Shown piece by piece: positions 1 through 5,257 of a DNA stretch of 5,257 nucleotides. The stretch's first letter is position 1, and each line of letters starts with the position of its first letter. The notes beneath the pieces are model-generated. The model was not told the origin of the DNA. It ran no database searches and saw only the letters and a list, made by a program, of their open reading frames with translations. Source of the stretch: Pseudomonadota bacterium (GTDB taxonomy: Bacteria > Pseudomonadota > Alphaproteobacteria > Rhizobiales > Xanthobacteraceae); assembly GCA_023417665.1 (NCBI GenBank), contig JAEZFA010000025.1:1-5257 (forward strand), read 5' to 3'. A program made the position numbers and the translations under genes.

Positions 1-10
1 CCTTTTTTTC

Positions 11-559
11 TTACGCCGTCATCGGCAGCGGCCGGTAGGCGAGCGCGCGTCCGATGATGTAGGCCATGCCGCCCTGCCAGACCACGAACAGGACGGCGAG
101 GCCGTGCACGAAGCCGCCGCTTTCGACGAAATAGAGCAGCGTCCCCGCAATCGTGCCGAACGCCACGGTTTTCAGCGGCGCGCGCTCCTCGCGGAAATCC
201 TCGCTGGCAATGATGAGGGCGGCAGCGGTGAAGGTAGAGCCGAGAAAACCGGACATCAGCCCGATCACGACGAGCAGGTTTCGCACCTGCGGATCGTGCA
301 GCGTGATTGCGACGTAATAGGCAATCCACCAGCCCGCCGCGACGCCGACGAACACGATGAGCATCGGGATCGGGTTATGGGATTCCCACGAATAGATGCC
401 GAGGGCGAGGACCAGCCCGAAGAACAGGGCAGGCAGCATCGGCACGCCGAACAGTTCGGTGCCGGGGATGTTCACATAGGCGGACAGCAGCCCCGATATG
501 ACCCCGCAGACGGCCAGAATGATCCCGGCTTCCTTCTGCGTTTGATACTTCCGTGCCAT
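11..559 (-). CDS. Six-helix membrane protein of unknown function
   Basis: The product is 182 residues if started at the ATG at 559. I do not recognise the family. Six hydrophobic stretches are visible, at about residues 11-29, 40-57, 63-86, 93-118, 130-146 and 150-172, joined by short loops, so it is probably an inner-membrane protein. The N-terminus is basic (MARKYQTQK), and the longest charged loop is at 119-130 (SEDFREERAPLK). No catalytic motif, metal site or cysteine pair is seen; there is one cysteine, at 18. The reading frame stays open far upstream, antisense to nadE. The start at 559 is preferred because it has a good Shine-Dalgarno sequence and because everything upstream in this frame is arginine-rich, soluble shadow sequence. 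It is divergent from nadE and shares the 99-bp gap. The gene is well supported; its function is unknown. Confidence 0.85.
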   Translation of the reverse strand: MARKYQTQKEAGIILAVCGVISGLLSAYVNIPGTELFGVPMLPALFFGLVLALGIYSWESHNPIPMLIVFVGVAAGWWIAYYVAITLHDPQVRNLLVVIGLMSGFLGSTFTAAALIIASEDFREERAPLKTVAFGTIAGTLLYFVESGGFVHGLAVLFVVWQGGMAYIIGRALAYRPLPMTA

Positions 560-658
560 TGCCGCGCTTCTCCCTGATTTGCCCGGTATTCTACCGCAAC
601 CGGCCCGCGACGGAAGCCAGCATTGCCCGCGCTTCACCGGAGCGTTAGACCGATTGGC
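560..658. promoter_or_regulatory. Divergent intergenic region, membrane protein / nadE
   Basis: This 99-bp gap separates two divergently read genes and should hold both promoters. On the minus strand TAGAAT (593 to 588) resembles a -10 box, but no convincing -35 box lies at the right distance. On the plus strand nothing matches a sigma-70 promoter well. A GGAG at 639-642 is 16 bases from the nadE ATG, which is long for a ribosome binding site. No operator-like palindrome is evident. Confidence 0.35.
570..575 (-). promoter_or_regulatory. Ribosome binding site of the membrane protein gene
   Basis: On the minus strand this reads AGGGAG, 10 bases before the ATG at 559. It decides the start: the frame is open for another 350 codons upstream without a stop, but only this ATG has a purine-rich site at usable spacing and begins the hydrophobic protein. 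Confidence 0.6.
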
Positions 659-2398
659 ATGAGCGGAAAAGACCGTCTTTTCATCGGGATTGCGCAGCTC
701 AATCCCACACTGGGCGACATCGCGGGCAACGCCGCGAAGGTGCGCGATGCGCGTGCGCGGGCCGCGAAAGACGGCGCCGAGCTTGTGGTTTTTCCCGAGC
801 TTTTCATCGCCGGCTACCCGCCGGAAGATCTCGTGCTGAAACCCGCCTTTCAGGCGGCCTGCCGTTCGGCAATCGAGGAGCTGGCGCGGGAAACCGCCGA
901 CGGCGGCCCGGCGATGCTGCTCGGGTCGCCGTGGGTCGAGGACCGTAAACTTTACAATGCGGTGTGCCTGCTCGACGGCGGCAGGATCGCCGCCGTGCGT
1001 TTCAAGGTGGATCTGCCGAATTACGGCGTATTCGACGAAAAGCGCGTGTTCGTTGCCGGGCCGTTGCCGGGCCCGATGGATTTCCGCGGCATCCGCATCG
1101 GCGCGCCGGTCTGCGAGGACATCTGGACCCCGGATGTCGTCGAGTGTCTGAGCGAAACCGGCGCGGAAATTCTGATCGTGCCGAACGGTTCGCCCTATGA
1201 CCGCACCAAGCAGGACGTCCGCCTTTCGCATGCGGTCGCGCGCGTCACCGAAAGCGGCCTGCCGTTCCTCTATGTCAACCAGATCTGCGGGCAGGACGAA
1301 CTGGTGTTCGACGGCGCTTCCTTTGCGCTGCACGCCGACCGTTCGCTCGCATTCCAGCTTCCCGAGTTCGAGGAATGTGTCGTCGTCACGCAATGGAAGC
1401 GCGAGGGCGGCACCTGGCGCTGCGAGCATGGTCCCGTCACGCCGGACATCGAGGGCGATGCCGCCGATTATTCGGCCTGCGTGCTGGGCCTGCGCGACTA
1501 TGTGAACAAGAACGGTTTCAAGGGCGTGGTGCTCGGGCTTTCCGGCGGCATCGATTCTGCGCTCTGTGCCGCCATGGCGGTCGATGCGCTGGGCGCGGAT
1601 CGCGTTCACTGCGTGATGCTGCCTTATCGCTACACCTCGGAAGACTCGCTGAAAGACGCGAAGGAATGTGCGGCGGCGCTCGGCGTGCGCTACGACATCG
1701 TGCCGATCGCCGATGCGGTGGAAGGGCTAGAGCGGACGCTTGCCGGCATGTTCACGGGGCTCGGCCGCGACATCACCGAAGAAAATCTGCAGTCGCGCGC
1801 GCGCGGCACCATTCTCATGTCGATCTCGAACAAGTTCGGCCCCATGGTGGTGACGACCGGCAACAAGTCGGAAATGTCGGTCGGCTATGCCACGCTCTAT
1901 GGCGACATGAACGGCGGCTACAACCCGATCAAGGATCTCTACAAGACCGAAGTATTTCGCTTAAGCGCGCTTCGCAATCGCTGGAAGCCTGCCGACGCGA
2001 AGGGGCCCGATGGCATCGTGATCCCGCCGAACATCATCACCAAGCCGCCGACCGCTGAGCTTCGCGAGAACCAGAAAGATCAGGACTCGCTGCCGCCTTA
2101 CGACATTCTCGACGGCATTCTGGAGCGGCTGGTGGAGCGCGAGGAACCCGTCTCGCAGATTGTCGACGCGGGCTTTGAGAAGGAAACCGTGCTCAAGGTC
2201 GCGCGCCTTCTCGATATTGCCGAGTACAAGCGCAGGCAGGCCGCGCCCGGCGTGAAGGTGACGCTGAAGAATTTCGGCCGCGACCGCCGCTATCCGATCA
2301 CCAATCGCTTCCGCGACAACGGCGCCAAGCCCGCGGAGCCGGACGAGTCGCTATCGAAACACGCGGTCGCCGCGCGCACGGAAGTGATTGATTTTTGA
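659..2398 (+). CDS. nadE: Glutamine-dependent NAD+ synthetase
   Basis: This cytosolic enzyme makes NAD+ from deamido-NAD+ (nicotinate adenine dinucleotide) with ATP, using ammonia released from glutamine; it is the last step of NAD synthesis. The product is 579 residues, typical of the long two-domain form. The N-terminal nitrilase-type glutaminase domain (about 5-265) shows a complete Glu-Lys-Cys triad: E47 in FPELFIAGYPPEDL, K116 just before DLPNYGVFDE, and C152 in GAPVCEDIWTP. The C-terminal synthetase domain (about 270-555) has the ATP-pyrophosphatase P-loop LGLSGGIDS (292-300), the TTGNKSEMSVGYATLYGD segment (399-416) and the closing motif KRRQAAPGVK. The ATG at 659 is chosen because homologues begin just before IGIAQLNPTLGD. 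A TTG at 623 would add 12 residues of unlikely sequence. No strong Shine-Dalgarno site precedes 659. The gene stands alone, divergent from its left neighbour and convergent with its right one. It is intact, with no missing key residue. Confidence 0.97.
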   Translation: MSGKDRLFIGIAQLNPTLGDIAGNAAKVRDARARAAKDGAELVVFPELFIAGYPPEDLVLKPAFQAACRSAIEELARETADGGPAMLLGSPWVEDRKLYNAVCLLDGGRIAAVRFKVDLPNYGVFDEKRVFVAGPLPGPMDFRGIRIGAPVCEDIWTPDVVECLSETGAEILIVPNGSPYDRTKQDVRLSHAVARVTESGLPFLYVNQICGQDELVFDGASFALHADRSLAFQLPEFEECVVVTQWKREGGTWRCEHGPVTPDIEGDAADYSACVLGLRDYVNKNGFKGVVLGLSGGIDSALCAAMAVDALGADRVHCVMLPYRYTSEDSLKDAKECAAALGVRYDIVPIADAVEGLERTLAGMFTGLGRDITEENLQSRARGTILMSISNKFGPMVVTTGNKSEMSVGYATLYGDMNGGYNPIKDLYKTEVFRLSALRNRWKPADAKGPDGIVIPPNIITKPPTAELRENQKDQDSLPPYDILDGILERLVEREEPVSQIVDAGFEKETVLKVARLLDIAEYKRRQAAPGVKVTLKNFGRDRRYPITNRFRDNGAKPAEPDESLSKHAVAARTEVIDF

Positions 2399-2404
2399 GT
2401 AGTC

Positions 2405-2495
2405 CGTCATGGCCGGGCTTGTCCCGGCCATCCACGCCTTACCGAAATCGAAGTCTGTTAAGGCGTGGATGCCCGGCATGAAGCCGGGCATGACG
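2405..2495. repeat. Two-armed palindromic intergenic repeat (REP/BIME-like)
   Basis: A 37-bp left arm (2405-2441) and a 37-bp right arm (2459-2495) are inverted copies around a 17-bp centre. The outer 7 bases (CGTCATG) and inner 12 bases (ATCCACGCCTTA) match perfectly. The 18-base cores differ, yet each forms its own perfect hairpin: a 9-bp stem with a 5-base loop at 2409-2431 and another at 2469-2491. The whole can fold as one long stem or as two hairpins. It fills the gap between the convergent nadE and the TadG-like gene, starting 6 bases after the nadE stop and ending 11 bases before the other stop. No run of T follows either side, so a standard intrinsic terminator is not shown, although the fold could protect or end transcripts from both sides. 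Repeats of this look are, from memory, frequent in Bradyrhizobium and Rhodopseudomonas genomes. Confidence 0.9.
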
Positions 2496-2506
2496 ATTTA
2501 GAGAGT

Positions 2507-4162
2507 TCACCGCACCAGCGCGGCACCATCGCAGCGCACGCCATTCACCCAGACATCGGCTTCGCCGATTCCGATCCCGAGCGTCTTGAGCACCTTGTTC
2601 AGGGCGCCGTCGATGGCCGGCGTCACCGGCGACAGGATCGAACGGATCAGCGAAGTCAGCACGCCGGTGGGCGTCAGCGAAAGCAGGCCGCCCGCGCTCA
2701 CCGTCAGCGTCAGGTTGTTGACGAGGCTCGCGGTCAGCGATTGCGTAAAGTGCGCGGTTTTCACGTTCATCGCCGTGAGGCTCGCGATATCGGCGTAACG
2801 GAAAACCACGCTGGTATCGCTCATGTTCGTGATTTCGGCGTTCGCCCGGCCGCTCGCGGTAATGAGTCCCGCGACATTCGCGATCGTGGCATTGAGCATG
2901 TTGGGTGGGCTGCCGAGCGTTTTCCATCCCGAAAGTGTCGCGGGCTCGGCAATCCATGCATTCAGCACAGAGGGACGCACCCCGAGTGTCACGCGCAGAT
3001 CGTTCGCCGGATCGCTGCCGCAGGAGATGTCGATGAGCTTCGCGCGGGCCGCGGCGATGTCGAGGTAAAGCGGCAGGCGCAGCGTCACGCCCGAAAGCAG
3101 CCCCGAGCCGCCGATCTGCGCCAGCAGCCGCACGCGGGTTTGCGCGGTGTAGACCTCGACGCCGCTGGTCCCGAAGCGGATCCAGGGCGAGGACTGCGGC
3201 CTTTCACCGATGGTAATGCCGAGTTGCGTGCTCACCACGCCGGGGACATTCAGGTTCGAGGTGATATCGACCTGGTTCTTCCCGTTCGCGACCTCTGCAA
3301 CCGCCTGGATGATCGAAAGCGCGGTCGCTTTTGCCTGCAAGGCGGCTGCCGCCTCGCCGAAGCGCAGTGAATTGCTCTGGCCGAAGTCGAACAGCTTGTT
3401 CACGTAAAGCTCGACGTTGTTCGCGTTGGAGTAGTTCTTCAACTGGCGCAGCGCGAAGTCGACCTGCGCACCGGCGCCGCTTGCCTGCGCGACACCGATC
3501 ATGGCGTCGATGACCTGTCCGACCGAAACGCGCGCCGCGGCGAGTTCCTGATAGGTGCCGGCCTGACCCACGACCGAGGTGCCGAGCGCGTTCGAGAACT
3601 TGAAGAGATCGACGTTGAAGCCGGCGAGGGCATTGTAGTCCATCACCGTCAGCGAGACGTTGCCGCCGAGCAATCCGCTGAGCAACGCATTGAGAACGCC
3701 GCCGTCGAGCGAAAGCAGTCGCGAGCCGACTGTAAAGGCTGCCTGTGCGGTGGCGACCGCGGTGGCGCGCGTCGTCACCTCCATCGTGCCGTCGGGCAGG
3801 AAGCTTTTGCCGAAGAATGCTTGTGCCTTGCTGTCGAGTTCGACCATCACCGCATTTGCTGGCACGCCGTCGGGAACGAAACGCTCGTTGACGGGAATTG
3901 CCGGATTGGGCGTGTAGCTGCCCTTGACGATGCGGATGTCGCGCACGCCGAATACGCCGTTGTCGCGCACCGTTGCGGTGGCCGCGAGCAGCGCCTTTTC
4001 GGGATCGCGTGCGGCGGCAATCGCCGCCACGATGGCGAACTCGATGGCAGCGACCCCTGATCGGTCGCGGGTCCAGCGAGGCAGCAGTTGCTGCAGGGAT
4101 CGCCAACGCGGGTGCCGCCAGTCAGCAGAGAGCCATGTAAAAATCGCGGGCATGGGACGCAC
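2507..4162 (-). CDS. TadG-like pilus-assembly-related protein with abnormal N-terminus
   Basis: The product is 551 residues from the GTG at 4162, or 548 from the ATG at 4153; neither has a Shine-Dalgarno site. Family signs are the Tad-type N-terminal motif DRSGVAAIEFAIVA (about 33-46), then a stretch resembling the post-helix region of TadG-like proteins (RDPEKALLAATATVRDNGV) leading to PANAVMVEL. The C-terminal half is rich in small and hydrophobic residues and beta-prone. It holds the only two cysteines, about 381 (DISCGSDP) and 544 (NGVRCDGAALV), which could pair outside the cytoplasm. TadG-like proteins are normally held in the inner membrane by one N-terminal helix, with the rest in the periplasm, and act with the tight-adherence (Flp pilus) machinery. 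Here the hydrophobic part is only about 12-14 residues and contains a glutamate, so the anchor looks missing. No other tad gene is in the window. It may be functional with a changed N-terminus or may be decaying. The family call is moderately sure; the role in this organism is unknown. Confidence 0.75.
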   Translation of the reverse strand: MRPMPAIFTWLSADWRHPRWRSLQQLLPRWTRDRSGVAAIEFAIVAAIAAARDPEKALLAATATVRDNGVFGVRDIRIVKGSYTPNPAIPVNERFVPDGVPANAVMVELDSKAQAFFGKSFLPDGTMEVTTRATAVATAQAAFTVGSRLLSLDGGVLNALLSGLLGGNVSLTVMDYNALAGFNVDLFKFSNALGTSVVGQAGTYQELAAARVSVGQVIDAMIGVAQASGAGAQVDFALRQLKNYSNANNVELYVNKLFDFGQSNSLRFGEAAAALQAKATALSIIQAVAEVANGKNQVDITSNLNVPGVVSTQLGITIGERPQSSPWIRFGTSGVEVYTAQTRVRLLAQIGGSGLLSGVTLRLPLYLDIAAARAKLIDISCGSDPANDLRVTLGVRPSVLNAWIAEPATLSGWKTLGSPPNMLNATIANVAGLITASGRANAEITNMSDTSVVFRYADIASLTAMNVKTAHFTQSLTASLVNNLTLTVSAGGLLSLTPTGVLTSLIRSILSPVTPAIDGALNKVLKTLGIGIGEADVWVNGVRCDGAALVR

Positions 4163-4317
4163 CGGTAGAGAGAAAAAAGTCGATATACAACTTTAGCGCG
4201 AAAAATATCACCAGTTCGTTAACGCGCCGGGCATGCCGCAAGCCGCGCATTTTCGTTGGCTAATGCGTCCCGCGCTGCCTAAGAGCTTGCTCGATCCCGA
4301 TTCCGGAAAGCTGCTGT
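4163..4317. promoter_or_regulatory. Divergent intergenic region, TadG-like gene / gltX
   Basis: This 155-bp gap lies between two divergent starts. The part next to the TadG-like gene (about 4168-4210) is clearly richer in A+T than the surroundings and is the likely promoter area. TATACA (4184-4189) and AAATAT (4203-4208) are -10-like on the plus strand, but neither has a persuasive -35 partner. The half next to gltX is GC-rich and can form a small hairpin, with stem CGCATT at 4246-4251 pairing with AATGCG at 4262-4267. No T-box, riboswitch or paired TTAA (CtrA-like) site was seen. Confidence 0.35.
4305..4310 (+). promoter_or_regulatory. Ribosome binding site of gltX
   Basis: GGAAAG lies 7 bases before the ATG at 4318. 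With the protein beginning MSDPIVRFAPSP, as expected for a glutamyl-tRNA synthetase, it fixes the start. Confidence 0.65.
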
Positions 4318-5257
4318 ATGTCCGATCCCATTGTTCGCTTTGCCCCGTCGCCGAGCGGTTTTATCCACATCGGCAATGCGCGGACGGCGCTGCTGAACGC
4401 CCTCTTTGCCCGCAAAGCAGGCGGCGAATTTATCCTCCGGCTCGACGATACCGACCGCCAGCGTTCCGAAGCGCGCTTTGCCGATGCAATCGCGCAGGAT
4501 CTGGCCTGGCTCGGCATCGTCCCGGACCGGGTCGAAACCCAGTCGTCGCGTATCGGCCGGTACGAGGAAGCACTCGCGAAACTGTTCGCGATGGGCCGCG
4601 CCTACGCCTGCTACGAAACCGAGGACGAACTCGACCGGAAGCGCAAGCGCCAGTTGGGCCGCGGCATGCCGCCGGTTTACGACCGCGCCGCGCTGAAGCT
4701 GACCGACGAGGATCGTGCAGCGCTCGAAAGCGAAGGGCGCAAGCCTTACTGGCGCTTCAAGCTCGATCATCGCGTCGTGCGGTGGAACGACCTGGTGCGC
4801 GGCGAGATCGCGATCGATACCGCTTCGCTTTCCGATCCCGTGGTCTGCCGCGCCGACGGTACCTGGCTCTATTCGCTGGCCTCAGTCGTCGATGACATCG
4901 ACATGGGCGTCACGCATATCATTCGCGGCGAGGATCACATCACGAACACGGCCGCGCAGCTCGATATGTTCGCGACGCTCGGCGGCGCGGAGCCAGTGTT
5001 CGCACACCACAATCTGCTGACGCTGCCGGGCGGCGAGGGACTTTCCAAGCGCTTCGGCTCGCTATCGCTTCGCTCGCTGCGCGAAGCAGGACACGAAGCC
5101 ATGGCGATTGCATCTGCCGCCGTGCTCACCGGAACGTCGCTTGCGGTCGAGCCCGTCGAAAATCTTGACGTGCTGGCAGAGAAAATCGACTTCACGAGAA
5201 TCTCGCATGGTCCAGCGCGCTTCGACCCGGCCGATCTCGATGCCCTGACCGCAAAGA
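4318..5257 (+). CDS. gltX: Glutamyl-tRNA synthetase, 3' end outside the window
   Basis: This cytosolic class I aminoacyl-tRNA synthetase attaches glutamate to tRNA using ATP. In bacteria without a glutaminyl-tRNA synthetase, some such enzymes also load glutamate on tRNA-Gln for later amidation. The frame is open to the window edge: 313 codons plus one base, no stop. Visible are the ATP-binding signature FAPSPSGFIHIGNART with HIGN at 17-20, RLDDTD (41-46), the acceptor-binding region with VVDDIDMGVTHIIRGEDH (190-207), and the second signature GLSKR (241-245) in place of KMSKR. The zinc-binding Cys-x-Cys of the E. coli type is absent: the region reads ACYET, with a single cysteine at 98. It extends past the catalytic domain (AEKIDFTRISHGPARFDP at 287-304), which argues against the short tRNA-modifying GluQ-RS; the anticodon-binding part should follow downstream. 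Its features suit the shorter paralogue group seen in alphaproteobacteria. The family call is secure; which tRNA it prefers is not visible. Confidence 0.95.
   Translation, partial: MSDPIVRFAPSPSGFIHIGNARTALLNALFARKAGGEFILRLDDTDRQRSEARFADAIAQDLAWLGIVPDRVETQSSRIGRYEEALAKLFAMGRAYACYETEDELDRKRKRQLGRGMPPVYDRAALKLTDEDRAALESEGRKPYWRFKLDHRVVRWNDLVRGEIAIDTASLSDPVVCRADGTWLYSLASVVDDIDMGVTHIIRGEDHITNTAAQLDMFATLGGAEPVFAHHNLLTLPGGEGLSKRFGSLSLRSLREAGHEAMAIASAAVLTGTSLAVEPVENLDVLAEKIDFTRISHGPARFDPADLDALTAK

Noticed and set aside
1..10. Run of T (CCTTTTTTTC) at the left edge as a terminator tail
   Set aside because: It sits downstream of the minus-strand gene but reads as A on that strand, and no stem is visible before it. 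A terminator for a plus-strand gene outside the window cannot be judged.
560..1609. Long open frame antisense to nadE, continuous with the membrane protein gene on the minus strand (350 extra codons)
   Set aside because: It is arginine-, aspartate- and histidine-rich shadow sequence with no domain. nadE on the other strand is unmistakable, and the ATG at 559 has its own ribosome binding site.
2399..2506. Intrinsic terminator for nadE or the TadG-like gene
   Set aside because: Strong hairpins are present, but neither side has a run of T after the stem, so only a repeat is called, with a possible role in transcript ending.
2465..3370. 301-codon plus-strand frame antisense to the TadG-like gene
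   Set aside because: It starts inside the palindromic repeat, its composition is typical of a GC-rich antisense shadow (many H, R, D, G), and it crosses the better supported minus-strand gene.
2507..4106. Second minus-strand frame (about 3204-4106) as a possible frameshifted partner of the TadG-like gene
   Set aside because: It is arginine-rich and has no TadG-like segment that would fill the apparent gap; the main frame is continuous to its stop.
4233..4895. 220-codon plus-strand frame overlapping gltX
   Set aside because: It is a frame-shifted shadow of gltX, very rich in arginine and proline. The gltX frame carries all the synthetase motifs and runs open to the window edge.
5067..5087. 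7-bp inverted repeat (GCTTCGC / GCGAAGC) inside gltX
   Set aside because: It lies in conserved coding sequence (SLSLRSLREAG) and is explained by GC-rich codons; there is no sign of a separate role.
1..5257. CRISPR array, tRNA or rRNA gene, insertion sequence, defence or toxin-antitoxin genes
   Set aside because: No regularly spaced repeats, cloverleaf sequence, transposase motifs or paired small genes were seen on either strand.

Overview
This is GC-rich (about 60-65% by eye) chromosomal DNA. It looks alphaproteobacterial, most likely Hyphomicrobiales/Rhizobiales near the Bradyrhizobium-Rhodopseudomonas-Afipia group. The reasons are the codon use with strong G/C third positions, a glutamine-dependent NAD+ synthetase, an alphaproteobacterial-type glutamyl-tRNA synthetase, and an intergenic palindrome of a type I remember as common in those genomes. 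The taxonomic call is an inference from memory, not from a search.

Layout, left to right. A small polytopic membrane protein of unknown function lies on the minus strand (11-559). It is divergent, across a 99-bp gap, from nadE on the plus strand (659-2398), which encodes a complete two-domain NAD+ synthetase. nadE converges on a minus-strand TadG-like gene (2507-4162). The 108-bp gap between them is almost filled by a two-armed palindromic repeat (2405-2495). A 155-bp gap then separates the start of the TadG-like gene from a divergent gltX (4318 onward), whose 3' part lies beyond the window.

Two of the four genes are housekeeping: NAD+ synthesis, and charging of tRNA with glutamate. Neither depends on the TadG-like gene, which looks like an accessory gene sitting between them. 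No operon is visible: every adjacent pair is divergent or convergent, so each gene probably has its own promoter.

I found no clearly new system. The point most worth a second look is the TadG-like protein. Its N-terminus starts like a Tad/TadE-type membrane anchor but appears to jump straight into the region after the helix, as if the transmembrane helix and following segment were missing. The repeat between the convergent genes is also of interest, because its two arms differ in their cores yet each core keeps its own perfect hairpin.
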